Below are positions 12,032 through 25,928 of a stretch of 64,000 bases of DNA, in pieces (the stretch's first letter is position 1; each line of letters begins with the position of its first letter). Position numbers and translations under genes: made by a program. Origin of the DNA: Montifringilla adamsi (lineage: Eukaryota > Chordata > Aves > Passeriformes > Passeridae); NCBI GenBank assembly GCA_017590115.1, contig JAGGNK010011225.1:4527161-4591160 (forward strand), given 5' to 3'. The notes beneath the pieces are model-generated. The model had not been told where the DNA came from and made no database searches. It was given only the letters and a program-made list of their open reading frames with translations.

Positions 12032-14683
12032 GCTAACTGAAGATGAATACTGTAATAACAAAACGTCCATGTTGGTCTTCCTTCATTTTGGAGCAATGAT
12101 ATAATTCTCTACAAGTAAGATTTGATTCCTTTATATACTTCCCAGATGAGCAAGCTGCTGAATGAGGATACTAACAGGGCCAGAGATTTGAAAGAAACCT
12201 TAGATAATAGAACTGGAAGGTGTCCAGAGATCTCATACTATTCATCTCCATATTCATGTTTAATATCATTGCTGTGAGTAATTGTGAGAAATTAAGAGGA
12301 GGAGCTCACCTGAGTCAATAAAAGGATATATGTCCATAGGTCTGAGAACACACTTTTAGTTACTAAGCTGCAATTTAAAATTTTTCTTAAGAAGGTTAGG
12401 TTGCTGATCTAAGGAACTCTGAACTGAGCAACCTCTTAAAAGCAAGAAGTTCCACATATTAATCGGTAAAAATGGCAATAGAAAATGAAATTTAAAAAAA
12501 CCCTAAACTGTTCCAAATAGTGGTTTTGTACATTTAAATAGCAAGCATTAAGACAACTATGAGTGCAAACAAATTAATAGCAGAGCATTTTTTAGGGCAA
12601 GATTTATCTGCCTGGAAATTTTCAAATACTTCCCAATTACTCAGCTGGATAATTATTCTCATGTTTATTGCTGGATCTAGCTCTTATGGCAAAGTCAGCT
12701 TCAAACCAAGTGAGAATTGCCATTATGGATTGCTTTGATGTTATTCTTTCATCTAATAGCTCTACATTTCAGCTATCATTAACACAAGTGTATGTAAAAA
12801 GCTATATATATATTTTAGAATGCTTTCAGTTGTCAGTAAGACATTTGCCTTACTCAGATGCTTGAAAGAGAATAGATATTCATATATTTCTATTATATAG
12901 CATGTTTAATATCAGGGCAGAATTGTTAATTCTTCTCTTATTCTGGTCAACAATAATCTACAAAAGAAAGTCTACGAAGTGCAGTAAATTTTTGGTGACA
13001 CTTTCTTCGGGGTCTGGTAAATCACGTGTCAATCTGTACAAAAACAGTGTGGCACTGGATTTGCAGCACTCTAGGTTGCCTTGACATTTGAGAAAAAGAT
13101 CTGACAAATAATCAGTCTAAGTAAACCAATTAACACTCCTATACCTCCAAAATTCCAAGTTCTTATGGTGACATTGACCATCACAGAAAGAAACTACTTC
13201 CTATTTAGAATTACAGGAGACTGCTCAGAAACAGCATTTTGGGTACATTTGGATTAGGATTTTCTGGATTTTCTTGATCTACAAATTTCTTACCTCTTTC
13301 AAACTACGTAAAACCATTTACCAGCCATTTCATTTCAACCTTGAAATTTAAGATCTTTTTCTGCTATCAGAACATATTCTCTCTCATTCTTCGGTCCATC
13401 AGCTGATCCTTTACTGACTCAGTGTGTGATTCTTGAAACCTTTCTGACAACTTGCAGTACCTGATCCAGTTGTTTTTCTAACCTGCTTTGTATGTGAGAG
13501 CAATCTTGGCTTCTTGCATATATCCAAATAATTATTTTTCTACACACACATGCATATATATATATATTTTTCTTTTGCTAGAAGCAAACATAGAAGAGTC
13601 CAAGCAAAAGTGAGATTGTAACACATGAACCATATTCAGTCAAAAGAGTCAAATAATTCACAGAAGTTACCAATTAGAAAAAAAAACCCATGTCTTAATG
13701 CTTGCAGGTAAAGAGTGTCACCCATTTATAAGTCCTACAGCTCATATAAATTAAAAAATCTGTGAAACTCATCCCTCAGCTAAAGGATTACTCAAAAATC
13801 TCGATTATTTATATCCAACTTAAGCAATAGTATGAGAAATTAGTTTTAAACCATTGGATAGTCTTCAATCACTATAGTCATGAACCAGTTGTGACCATTT
13901 AAATAAAATATATTTTATTTTACCTTCTCTGTATCCAAAGGAGTAAGGTAATATTTGCTTATTGTGATAAAATACATCACCAGGAAGATATAATGCCATC
14001 ATACATAATACTTTGAACTTAGTTAGACATAAGTAGGGGAAAAACTTACCATGTGTGAGGAGGAGTTAATCAACAAGCACATATTAATTTATGTGAAGAA
14101 AATATTAAATTTGTCCTATGGCTAAATTATAAATAGCTGGACTTGCTAGAGAAATTCAGAAATTCACAAATATATTAGGTGGTAGGAGGACACATTATCT
14201 CTCAGAGTTTTCTTTGTGAAATGATATCTCTGATATTATTGATACATTTAATGGCCTACCTTTTACCTTTAAGAAATTAAGAAGATTGTCTACACCATTT
14301 AACTTAACAAAAGACACAAAGCCTTTAAAATTTTCACTGTATTTACTATTTTATAATGATGGCTTCCCTAATATTTTTAGGCTTTAATCTCTGAAAGTTT
14401 GGTAGGGTACTGTGCTTCATTGCCTTCTTTTTAATTTTTTTTCTTTCTTTACTTTTTTTCCCCATTTCAGAGATTAAATATATGAGTTTGGGTTCCCATA
14501 GGGGTTTTAGCCATTGCCATGTTCATCTGTGCAGTGCCAGAGTCCCAGGGTGTCTGCTACCAAAGTGGGAATTTCTAGCCTCCAAGTACCTTCTAAAATT
14601 TTCCTGAATGACATTTGAGAGCTTTTGTTCATGTCACAGAATGCTGCAAACTGACTTGGAAATGGTAAACTTGCTGGCCTAAA

Positions 14684-15080
14684 ATGAGGACAGGCTGAGG
14701 GAATGGGGCTCATTCAGCCTGGAGAGGAGAGAGGTTTGGGGGAACCTAACAGCAGTCTGATGGTTTCCATGAGGAAGTTATTAGGAAGGTGGAACCAAGC
14801 TGCTCATAGGGTGAGGTGATGACGAACACCAGGCAAAAGTGGAATCATGACACGTTCAGACCATATAACCACTATGAGGACAACTGAGCAGTGCATCTGA
14901 TTACATAAAAAAGTTGTGTGCTGTTTCCAGCCTTGGAAACTTTCAGGACCAGTCTAGGCAAAGCCCTCAGTCATGGTCTGACCTCACAGCTCACCCTATT
15001 CCATGGTCAGCAGCTTTTACCCTGCAGGAGATGACCTCCTGAGGTCCTCTCCAACCTGAATTATCCTATTATCCTATGAT
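14684..15080 (+). mobile_element. CR1 LINE, 3' end fragment
   Basis: Sense-strand CR1 landmarks occur in order: GAGGACAGGCTGAGGGAATG, TCAGCCTGGAGAGGAGAGAG, CCTTGGAAACTTTCAGGACC, and TCCTCTCCAACCTGAATT before a terminal ATTATCCTATTATCCTATGAT repeat. The copy is 5'-truncated and ends in the usual short tandem repeat. Confidence 0.85.
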
Positions 15081-15414
15081 CATTGTTATTTCAAGCTTGT
15101 ACAGAGAAACAGATTAAATATTTATTGATGTGTCTATTTGCTGTCTGTAATTTAAAGGTTAATATGTTTTTAACAAGCAATTAAAGAAAGGAAAAAAACT
15201 CCACTTTCCATGCTAGATAGAAGTTATAATGTAGATACAACAGTGAGAGATGCTCTGTACAACTTGTAGCTTGCAAACCAATTTGCCAGATAGTGGGAAG
15301 GCTGAGTTTAAGCTTTATCTGCATTAATTACAAGATCTTGGCTTTTAAAATCCTCAGAAAACTGAGAAAACCGGTAGAAAGATCAGAACCATGAACTTCT
15401 GCTGTTAGAATGCA

Positions 15415-17393
15415 GTTTGTTCAGAGATCTGTTTAGCAGATCTGAAGGAAAAAGGAACCCAGGACAGCTGGTAGTTCTTCAAGAGTGTCCTCCTCAAAAC
15501 ACAACAGGTCATTCTCTTCACATGCAGAAGATCAACAGGAACAAGGACCCCCTGATTGACCTCAGTCATCAGAAGGAACTCCATGACAGGCAGAGCTACG
15601 CACAGATTACTCAGCAGGAATATAAAGATGTTACCTAAACAAGCAGTGTTGGAGTTCAGAAAGCCAAAGCTCAGCTGTAGTTGAAATTGAAACAGATGGA
15701 AAAAATAGGCATGATAACTTCTGTATCTCCATCAACATACCAGGGAACACAAAGGGTCAAGGTACCCAATGCCTTTTGTCTCAGTTTTCACCAATGTCTG
15801 CTACCAGGCTTCCTGAGTCACTGAGCCTACTGGCAGAGTCTCTGGGAATGCAGCATTATCCGTTGCTCAGGAAGCAATTAATTAATTAGGAAGCAATCAA
15901 GTCAGTTTTGCACATGTAAATCCACAGCATTAGATGAACTTCTCTTTAGGCTGCTAAGGGAGCTGAACACAGTCATTGTAAGGCCACACTTTATCATCCT
16001 TGGAAGGTCATGGCAAATAAAGGAGGTTCCTTATGAACAGAAAAAAACAAATATTACACCCATCTTCAGGAAGATCAGGAAGGCAAACCTAGTAACAGAC
16101 CTTCAGTCTAACATCAGTTCACAGAACTGCAAACCAACCTGCCTGGAAGCCCTAGCCAGGCAAATGTATGATAGGAGGGTGATGGGGAAAAGCCAGCATA
16201 GATTTAGCTAAAGGAAATCCTGCCCACCTATAATAATATCATGCCAGACTCTGTGAGAAGGGAATAGCAAGTACAGGACATTTACCTTGACTTTTGATAT
16301 AGTATCACACAGTATTCTTGTAGTCCATTTGGTAAGGTAAGGGCCAGAAAAGATGGGGATCAATACACTAGACAGGACTGCTGTTAAGAGAGTGCTCAAT
16401 GAGCTGGACAGGTAAGTTGAGAGGAAGCTCATGAAGTTCAACAAATACGGATTTATGGTTCTACAATTTTATGTGGAGTAACTCTGTGCAGCAATTTAGG
16501 CTGGGCACCAGCTGGCTAGAAAGGAGCTTTGAAGGAAAGGGGTGAGAAAGAAGGATGTAAAATAAACATGAGGCAGCAATGTTTATTACTGGCGTCCCTA
16601 CAGCAAGGATGGGCAACAACATAGCAGGAGTGTAGCCAGAAGGTCAAGGGTGGTGATATTTTCTGTGTGGGCTATTCACAGCTGGACTGCTTGTGGGCTT
16701 CCCAGTACAAGAAGGTCGTTTCTAGGCTGGTGTGAGTCCAGTGGAGAGTTATCAAAATGTTTATGGGCTAACACATGGCGTGTGAGAGGGCATTGAGGAG
16801 AACTGATTTCTTTGACTCTCAAGGGAAGAGAAAGGTGAGGAAGCATCTTATTGGTTTGAACTATCCAATAAGCACAAGTAGAAAAAGCTGTGGCAGATTA
16901 TTTTCAGAGATAGATAAGGATGGGATAGGCAGCAACCACAGAAGCACAAATTGCATCTTAAAAATGTTGGCATTCCAGAGTGAGTCCAGTGGAGCTGATT
17001 ATGGCTGTAATGCATGGGGGAGAGAATGAGACAACAGGGTTTTTTTAGCCTTAGGATGAGAAGTCAGGACAGTTTCTTAATTCTTTTTTAGAGTTCTTAA
17101 TAGAATGGCATAGAGAAAATGGTGCCAGGCTCGTCTCAAAAATGCAGAGTGCATTGCATAGGGGTAACAGATCTAAGCTGCGACACAAAAGAGTCTGATT
17201 AGATTCAAGGAAAGCAATTTCATATGAAATCTGTTAAGCCCTTGAAGAAATTGCCCAGAGAAATTGTGGGCATCCATTCACCTGCACAAGGCCCTGGGCA
17301 ACCTGATCTAGTTGGGTGTGGTTCCTTTGACCAGGAACCTGTTTGTATTAGATGACCATTGAAGTTGCTTCTAGATTAAAAGATTCTATGATT
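15415..17393 (+). mobile_element. CR1 LINE, long copy (mid ORF2 to 3' end)
   Basis: This is about 2 kb of decayed CR1 in sense orientation. GAAAGCCAAAGCTCAGCTG (about 15,660) and CAATGCCTTTTGTCTCAGTTTT fall in the stretch before the reverse transcriptase. TTCAGGAAGATCAGGAAGGC with CCTTCAGTCTAACATCAG corresponds to the reverse transcriptase entry. AGCTCATGAAGTTCAACAAA lies further on. CAGAGAAATTGTGGGCATCC and CTAGATTAAAAGATTCTATG close the element. Stops and frameshifts are frequent. It begins about 335 bases after the preceding CR1 copy, in the same orientation, but that copy has its own 3' end, so these are separate insertions. Confidence 0.8.
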
Positions 17394-18269
17394 TTTTCAT
17401 AGTTTTAGCAAAAGTTTGTATGTATCCTACGTTTTTATAAATATTTTCTAATTATCTCATAATGTTCTTATTTTATAAAAGAGAACATTAAGAGGACAAT
17501 AAAAACATTTTCTGTATTTAGAAAGCACAATTATGCAGTCTTCCAAAGCTTGTTTGGTTTAATTTAAATAAATATAAGGGTTATGTTTGTTATCCATGTA
17601 ACACAGAACACTTGTGTTGTTGTGCTGTATAATAAAAATAGTCCCACGTGAATTAATCTTAATTGTGCTTTTCATGGTACATTTGCAGAGCATGTGTTTA
17701 GATTTTACAGCTGTATATGCACTGCTTATGGATGGCAGTGCTCTGCTCAGAGGCTGTATGACCCTTCTAGGACTGTATGTCATATCCAGGACTTTGAAGG
17801 ATGGAGAGATCAGTAAAGGAAATATATCTATAAAATATACACACAGACACATTTATATACACATACAGAATTCACTATATCCTTTACACAGTCCAAAATT
17901 TAGCCTTCCAAGCAGACTTGTAGACAAGCCCTCTTTCCATAACTCCTTCAGCCATATCAAAGACTAAACATAATTCTGCCTTTAGGGGCACCTTTGCACA
18001 ACCCACAGATTCTTTCCCAAGACTGCCCTGGGGGTAGGGTGAGGCTTGGGAGGTTATGTGTAACAGCACCACCTGGTGAAATATTTCTAAAGTTTACATA
18101 ACACAGAATATATTAGTAGACAGGCCAATAGTCTGTGCAAATCAAGACTGTGTTGAAACAAGCTCTTTCCAAAACAGTGTTTCCATTTATTACATATCTC
18201 AGAGTTGATTTAAAGATTCCAGATATTAGAACCAACCATGTAGTACAGAACTTGCCATTACCTGAATTT
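17394..18269. other. Intergenic, no feature recognised
   Basis: AT-rich sequence with an imperfect TA/CA-rich patch (about 17,822-17,870). Open frames on both strands at 17,559-17,967 are short and resemble nothing known. Confidence 0.6.
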
Positions 18270-18274
18270 CATAG

Positions 18275-18915
18275 TGTCCTAGGGTGACTTTATGATGCTT
18301 GTAACCCCAATTATCTGTTCTGTTTATGGATATTAAATTCTGCACCTTTAAGGCTGGTTCCAAGAGTGAATTGTGGGAGAGAAGAAGCAGGGAGCTAGTT
18401 ATCAGAAACTTGCTCCTCCGCATCCTTCTCCTGGACTGTGTTGTCTGCAGCATGGACAGATGGCGGGACAGAGCTCTCCTTTGCTTTTTAGTTAGTTTTT
18501 TTTTTTTTTTTTTGCTAGCTGAGGCAGAGAAGTTCCCCAGACTATGGCTTTTATTTTTCTTGGAACTGATCTGGACTGAAAACCCAGAAAAACGCCGGCA
18601 GCTCGCGCCTGTGGCCTACTGGGGCCCTGCATTGTCCAGCACAGGAGGGACTGATAAGAGACTGAGCGAGTTGATCTACACTCCATGAGAAGGACATTGT
18701 GCATTTGCCATCTCTTCAGAACAGCGAGAGGTTTTACTGTTTAATATTATTAATTTTTTATGCTTGTCAATACTTTGCTTATTAAAGAAACAGGTTTTTC
18801 CACTTTTATCCAAGAAAATATTTTCCCAAACCAGCTGAGAGAGGGACTGCTTGAATCTGCTTTCTAGAGGGACCCCTTTGGAAGTTTCCTCCCAAATTTT
18901 CCCTAAACCGGAACA
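18275..18915 (+). mobile_element. Solo LTR of an avian ERVL-type endogenous retrovirus
   Basis: A 641-base unit begins TGTCCTAGGGTGACTTTATG and ends CCTAAACCGGAACA, so it has TG...CA ends. It is flanked by CATAG (18,270-18,274) and CATGG (18,916-18,920), a 5-base target duplication with one mismatch, as expected for ERVL elements. An ATTAAA polyadenylation-type signal at 18,781 supports the + orientation. An internal run of T follows TTAGTTAG at about 18,490-18,513. No gag, pol or env sequence adjoins it, so the internal part was lost by LTR-LTR recombination. Open frames inside it are incidental. Confidence 0.75.
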
Positions 18916-18938
18916 CATGGTCACACCTTTGCAGAAGT

Positions 18939-20080
18939 CATCATAGGACTGGAAGAGAAGACCCAAGGGGTCATTTAGCCCATCCCATGGTCCAGAACAG
19001 GATCATCCATTGTTCACATCCTGTCAGCTGCTCTCTAACTTCTTCCAGTGATGTAAGAATCTATCTAGAAAAAAAAAAAAAAAAAAAAAAAAATCCTACA
19101 GAGTTGCTAAAAATGCTAAAATCTTCCCCATTAAACATACAATCCATTACTTCTCTCCCTGTCCATCACATGAACCAACTATTCCCTCAGCTTTGAGAAG
19201 TTTTTCCTTCTCTTTCTCCCAGCTGCCTTCAGCACTTTCCAGTCTTTCATTCAATCTGCTTTCTGCTACAGATTATCTTTTCTCTGGTCTAGCTCCTCCT
19301 GTAACAGCAGTGCCAGGCTCTGAACAGTGCTCTAGCTTTTGCTTTCCCAGTGCTGAATAGGGCACCAACAACCTTTAGATTCCTTTTTTCATGTCTGTAC
19401 CAGACCAGAAGTATTTTGTTTTCTGTGTGAAGTGGATTTCTCCCACCTATTTCACTCTGCACAGCAGAACTCCACCTTTTTGTACCACATTCCCAGCAGC
19501 TTACGTTTCATTTTCACTTCAGATATAACTTGAGTCCTCTTCTTGCTTGATCTCAGCTGCAGATATAATAAACCATTCTCTTCTCTCATCCCCAGGTTAC
19601 ATATGAAAATATGAACCAGACTTAGGACAGGCTTGCACAGTATCTTTCTAGATTGCTCTGATCATTCAGATACTGAGTCAGAAATAGCTGCTCCTTCAGT
19701 GGAGACTTTCTGAGCATTAGCAATCCTGTAGCCACTCTATAATAATTTAATCTGTGGATTTTTTCCCTGGTTTGCATATGAGAATATCATCTGAGATGGA
19801 TTTAAAAATCTTACTCAACTATTTTTTTTTTCCCTGAAGTCTGTTACTCAGTCATGGATAGAAATCAGATATCATCGACCAGTGCCTAGGATGCAATTAC
19901 ATGAAGTCTAGGTGGATTAAAAGCATCTTTTCTACCAAGATACTCCCTCTCTATTACAAAATGGACTCTTAATTTTTTATCAATGATCTTTACTTTGATA
20001 GCTACCTGATTGCAACTGACTGAAAAAAAACTATGCCTAATCATTGGGCCTCTCCACAGGGCCTGTGATAGCATCCTCTA
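18939..20080 (-). mobile_element. Old-clade CR1 LINE, decayed copy
   Basis: The + strand opens with the inverted CR1 3' end CATCATAGGACTGGAAG, followed by CCAAGGGGTCATTTAGCCCA. It continues with GAGAAGTTTTTCCTTCTCTT, CATATGAGAATATCATCTGA and, near 19,900, TGAAGTCTAGGTGGATTAAA, which correspond in order to the amniote old-clade CR1 consensus. A 25-A run (19,069-19,093) interrupts it. Similarity is weak after about 19,950, so that boundary is soft. The ERVL solo LTR lies only about 20 bases beyond its 3' end. Confidence 0.6.
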
Positions 20081-23000
20081 ATATTCAGTAGATCTTTGGC
20101 TTTGATTTTACAACTCAAGTAATTAAAATAATAATTTTTCACTACAGGTTTTACTGTTACATTTCCTCTACATAATTTCATGCCACATTTTTTTACTCTT
20201 CATTTTTCTACTCATCTTTTTAAACTGGTACAGATTTTTCTTCTGTGGTTTTTTCCCCAGAGGGAAAGTACATTGTCTATGAATTCATCACAGTTGATCC
20301 TTACAAAAATTGTTGTATGACTTTTGTTGCTGGTTTGATTTTTTTTTTTTTTCCCAGTGACATGAACTACACTGATCCCAGGAACAATTAAATTTGCTGC
20401 CTTTTCCTATAAGTGCCTTCCCAGACACTGGGAAGATGAATATTTACATTACCTACATGTAATATGCAATTCTCAACACTTCTGGGTTTACCTTTGTTAC
20501 ACAATGAATTTATGCTTTCTGCCAACAATTTTACAACAAAGCATTGAAGTTGCAGGGTTTATTCTTCCACAGCCCAGTAGACTGCATAGCTCTTCATCTA
20601 TAATTCACACTGCTGTGGATTTTGATATCAACTATATTTTTTTCTTCATACTTTGTACAATTTTATTACACATCTTCTTCTTATGCAGCTATTCAGCACT
20701 AGTCTACAACTTAATTTTCACCATTCCAAGTTAGAAACCCATTCACTTAATAAATCTTGCTCACTTTTTCCCCCCAGAATACAAGCTTCAAGCATAAGAT
20801 GTTTCTCTTCTAAAATTTAAACTATTCTTCCTGTATTATGCTATTGTACAATTTTTCTTACACACGGCATGTTTTTTAGATCACACAAATCTATAAAGCA
20901 AACACACTGAGGAAGAATATATGCTCCATATATAGGTTTGTTATACTAGATAAGATATTCCATATTGTTTTATAGTATGGTATGGTTTCCTGGGGATATA
21001 AATAAATGCCTGGAGGGTGGTTAAAGCCTTTCAGCCTTTGCTCTGGCATTTTCTGCACTTGATTTTTCATCTTTGTGATTGCATTAATGCTATTGTTATG
21101 CTTATAATAACAGTAACAATGTTATGATAATCATATCCCCCTGTTTAAGCAAAATGAAACAATGTTTTAAGTAATAAAAAAAAGTGAAGCAGTTATTTAT
21201 AGGTGAGGCAAGAAGAAAAGGCTACCTCTGGCAAATATGGCATGAAATATATTATATTAGGAATGCCTGTCTTACCAGGAGAATATATTTATCCAAATGG
21301 GATTTCAGTCAGGATAAATATTTGTTCTGAGTTAAACTTTCTCGTTTCAATCTTTACATCTCCTGGAAAATCAAAATAAGTTTTATTATCGCGCTGAAGA
21401 CTTAATATACTTAATTTTTAATTTGTGTCCGTGCAAAGCCAGGAATTGGTGTCAAAATCCAAAGGGTCTGAAAACCTTCAGACTCAACCACACAAGACAT
21501 GGTTCCTCCCTTCCCATGTCTGACTTCCTCTGACAATGAGGAGACCCACTATGTTACAGGAAGATTTAGTCCTTATCCACTGGCACTGTACCAGATTTAT
21601 CACTCATTTAGTCTTTCTCACAGCTTCTCTGCTACCGATGCTTCACCCTAGTTTGCAACATCAGAAAGCGTGTTGTGTTAATGAAAACACATTTCCAGGC
21701 TCACTTAGTTGCTCCTTAAGCTAATAGGTATTTAGCACATTTTCTGTTACAATGATAGCTAAAGGATAAAGTGTAATTAATATCATCAGTGTCTTCTGGG
21801 GAGGGAGTGGTGAGTTGGTGCAAATCCTCTATGATCTGTCATAGCTAAATTTTTTAAGTTACAGAGCTTTTCTTAAAACATGTCTTTATCTCAAAATATG
21901 TCCTTATCAGAGAGGGAGAGTGAGGAGTGTTATCAAGGACTGTTTATACCACTCACTGTGTTTGGCATATAAAATGGTGATGTCTTTTCTCCCAGAAATT
22001 TCATACATTTTAATTTAATCTGTTTAATGACTTTTGATATAAACAGAAAAAATATTTAATTACCCCTTCCACTTTCATTTCTGAGATGCTCTACTTTATA
22101 TGGAATTTGCATCTCACAAATGTACTTTTTCTGCAATTCTTTTTCTACTTGTTATCCCACCTATGTTAAAAAATTCTCAAACTATGTCCTTGACATTGGA
22201 AATTCAGCTTTTCACTCTGTAATGAATGGCTGTGATCACTAAGAGCATATTCTCAGATATTCAATGTTTTGCAGTAATTCAAATGAACAAAGATGTTTGC
22301 CAAGGAACACTCTAGGAGTTTATAAATTGAGTGCTACTTTATATAGATGTGACACAAGTCCATTTGTAGTGTTCCTGCAGAAGGCTTTCTACTTTTTTTT
22401 TGGAAATCAGTGTGGCTGAAAGAAAACATAAAGCCACAGGGATGTGAGTTTTCTTTTGATCAGAGGCATTCTGTAAATCACACTCCTAGGAATGTTGAAC
22501 ATCCCTTAAGAATTTTTTTTTATCCCAGAAATTATTTGTATCAAGGTGTTTGGTGCCTTTGAGGACTGAGACTTATTTCAATGAGATTTATCAGTATTTA
22601 CACAGACTCAGGAACTGCACCAACAATAACAGAAGAATGAACTTATCTTTATATTATGGTTTCTTGCAGTAATTGTGTAATTTAAATGATTTCACCTCTA
22701 ACTAGTCCTTCATATTTAAAAGCTCCTGGCACAATGCTAAGACTAATATTTTTTTGTGCTTTTCTATCATTGTTATGGATGTCCGTCTTTTTAGAGAAGA
22801 AAGACTGTTCCTGATGTGATGTAACTGTGCTTGTGCTATTTCTATACAGGAATCTGGGGGGAGAAGGAGGAAAGGCATATCTGACCTAAAATTTTCTTGG
22901 ACAACATAGTCCTGTCTTCACTGGCCAGAAGTCATCTGCAAAGGCAGTTATTTTTTTAGCTTCTGGATGCATTTCGCTTCCCTAAATAAGGGCTGTGTCG

Positions 23001-25564
23001 TTTTGGTTCATCAGTTAATTAACAGGTACTTCTCTAAGAAAAGTAAAAGAGGGAAAGGATATGGCTTTGCAGCTCATTTTTGTGTGATGTGCTGATTTTA
23101 ACTCTTGTTTTTGTACAGCTGGAATCTTCGATGAGAGTAAAGCGTGGGTGAGAACTTAAATTGCATCCCTTGATCTGTTTGTTGAAAAGATATCTGTTTT
23201 CTATTACCAGTCTTAATGACTATCCTCTACGATTTCTGAAACACTCCAGAAACTCCAATTCTAATAGCAGGAGCATTACAATGCATGCAGAGTGCTGCTC
23301 TCCAAGATGAGAAAACTTCAGAATGGTTCTAGGAGAATAGTTTTGGTATTTCATTGAGATAATTTTTTGCAAAGCTTCTTCTCTGTAAAGGTCCTACTCC
23401 TTGGAGTAAGATCCAATGCCCATCCATCCCAGGAACCTTTCTCAAACACTAGCCAGTGGTGCATACTTAGTTTTTGCTAAGAGGAAAACAGTGTTGAAGG
23501 TTCATTCCTTGGGTTTGCTCACAGTTATTTTTTCATGTTTTCCAATTACACTGGGGTTAGATAAACTATGGTTACTTAGGTACATTGTATTGTCATGATA
23601 CCTTTAGAAGCAGAAGAACTACATAGCTGAACAAAGCTATGCAATAATTAAGCTAAAACAAGCTGGACAGCACCATATATAAAACAGGATTAAAACTACA
23701 GGACATGCATCAGACACCTGGAAGCTGGATAGTTTGGCTGCTGCAGTTACAACCATCTGGATGACAGTCACCTGATCAGAGAGCAAAAGAAACTTTTTGT
23801 AGCCATGCTTGAAACCAACATAAAGCACCAACCAGATGGACTATAAGACCGCAGCAGAAAGATATATAAAAATTGGACAAAATGTGTAGTAGTGTCTCCT
23901 TTGACTCCCCTTTCAGACTTTAGTAACTTGTGGCTGGGAAAAACTAATTGCTCAGGAACTTTATGAAGTGGAAGTTGTTTCTGAGCCTAATGACCAGCAT
24001 CAGATTTCCTCCATCAGCACATATCTTTCTCCAGTTGCTACCTGAACACTTGCAAATATTTAGCATTCACAGCATCCTGCAACAAAGAGTTCTACACTTT
24101 GCTTGTGCACAATATAAGGAAAGATCTCATTTAAATCAGGACAATTCCTCCAATCTATATTTAATATCAATTTTATAGCTGTTGATTCAGACATGAAAAC
24201 TGATGTAGATAAAACACATGGCCCTGAATGGTCTTCCTCTTCTCCCTACTAAACCCCATTAATCTAAAATAAATTAAGTGAGTTTAAGATCAAATAGGGT
24301 CTGTGGAAGAATAATATGTTTAGGTCTTGATTTCTGTTATACCGTATACTCTGTCTTTTTCTATAACTGAGATCATTAGCCTTATTGGAAAAAATCAGGT
24401 GCAAGTAATTTTTTCCAACCAGAGCTGTGAATTTGGTAATAAAAGGGACACATGCATGGCTACTTCAGGTAGGAAAGAAGCTCCCAAGCTTAATTATGAT
24501 CGACAGCAGACAAAACTAATACTGACCTTCCTAAACCTCATAATGTATTACTGTGACTTTTCGTAACCAAAATATTTGTTCAGCTTTTATAATTTTAATT
24601 TTTTTCCCAGTCAATGACTAGAATATATTTTATTTTAAAAGATAAGCTTTTCATAGATCCAGAAAATTCCTGTATTTCTCTTTTGTTTAAAACATAAAAC
24701 TACTATGTAATAGCAAACCCAGGATTTCTTAGCCTACGAGATAGTAATCATAGCAAAATATTTTTTTTTCTTTTCTACTTTATTTTTATTTTTTATTGAG
24801 CAAATTATCATTCTTTGTTCCTTTAGATATTTTTAAATTTTCAGACCAATGCAATCATTTTGTGAATTAGATAAGATTGCATGATTTTTTTTTTCTTCTT
24901 GCTCTAAGTATATCAGCATGGAAATTATGACATTTCATGCTTTTCTCCTGGGAATTCTGATTGTCTTTTGTGATTTCTGCTTGCACTTAAACATACTCTT
25001 AAAAATTCCACTCTTTTCTAAATGTCTCAGCTGCATAGGTAATGGTCAACTTTTGTTTTGGAGTTTTTGTGGGTTTTTGATTGTTTTTTTTTTTTTTTAA
25101 AGAAACTTGCTTCACTATGAAGGATCTGTTTTATAACTGGATAGTTTCTGTGACTGTATGATTTTATCCTAATTTTATTCATTATTAGATTGCCTTCTAA
25201 TTAATATAATTTTCTTTATTTTATACATTAAATTTTTTTATACATTAAATTTACACATTAAATATGTGGATTATTTTCCAAAATACTCCTACATCTGTGG
25301 AATCCTTTGAACCCTCCCACTGTCACTGTTGCCTTTGATTGCTTTCTACTGAGTTGTTGAAGCATTCTCTTGTATTTTTTCATCAGTTTATTGCCCTCTT
25401 TTGACTTTCTTACTCTGCAGGAGTTTGCTATTACACTGTAGTTTTATGTTTTAAACAAAAGAGAAATACAGTCCAGACTGATGCTGGACTTTAGACAAAT
25501 GTTCCAAGCCATGTGTCCAACCTAAGGTCACAAAGTCAATTAAGCAATTGAAGGATTTTTCTTC
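20081..25564. other. Intergenic, AT-rich, mostly without features
   Basis: No gene recognised. It holds a probable CR1 scrap at 24,050-24,180, several poly(T) tracts (for example 24,759-24,770 and 25,085-25,098) and a short imperfect tandem repeat at 25,222-25,263 built on TATACATTAAATTT. Confidence 0.6.
24050..24180 (-). mobile_element. Probable old CR1 scrap
   Basis: The + strand segment ATTCACAGCATCCTGCAACA followed by AAGAGTTCTACACTTTGCTT and a GCACAATATAAGGAAAG stretch matches the order of an old-clade CR1 antisense segment. Diverged and short. Confidence 0.45.
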
Positions 25565-25928
25565 AGAGGAAAGCTCAAGACTGTTTAGTTTGGAGAAGAG
25601 AAGGTTCAGGGGGATATAAGAGCGTATAAATACCTGACAAGGGACAGGGAACAGAAAAGATGGAGACAGTCTCTTAGTGCTGCTCAGTGAGAGGACAAGA
25701 GGCAATGGGCACAACATGCAAAAAACCAAATACTGCTTAGAAAAAGCTTTTTAGTATAAGGAGGATCAGACACAGGAATGGGTTGCTCAAGGATATTGAT
25801 GAGACAGCATTCTTGGTGGTACTCAAAACTCAACTGGACACACTCCTGAGAAACCTGCTCTAGATGACCCTCTTCAGAGCAGGAGTGGGGGGTCATGTTG
25901 GAGGTCCCATGTTGCCTCAATAGTGAAT
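25565..25928 (+). mobile_element. CR1 LINE, 3' end fragment
   Basis: Sense CR1 landmarks appear in order: AGTTTGGAGAAGAGAAGGTT, GAGAGGACAAGAGGCAATGG, AGACACAGGAATGGGTTGCT, AACCTGCTCTAGATGACCCT and TTGGAGGTCCCATGTTGCCT. The extreme 3' repeat is lost or degenerate. Confidence 0.8.

Larger units (their letters stand above)
7201..14683. other. Intergenic, AT-rich, mostly without recognisable features
   Basis: No gene recognised. It contains a 41-A run (9,127-9,167), a possible CR1 remnant (10,840-10,960), an unidentified protein-like minus-strand frame (10,999-11,370), a possible LTR end (11,640-11,805), a 26-base tandem duplication (11,980-12,031) and a short TA repeat (about 13,552-13,568). 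Confidence 0.6.

Noticed and set aside
12200..12250. Possible inverted CR1 3' end (TAGAACTGGAAGGTGTCCAG)
   Set aside because: Only about 40 bases resemble the consensus and no CR1 body follows.
18326..18688. 120-codon open frame
   Set aside because: It lies wholly inside the solo LTR, which in this family is non-coding.
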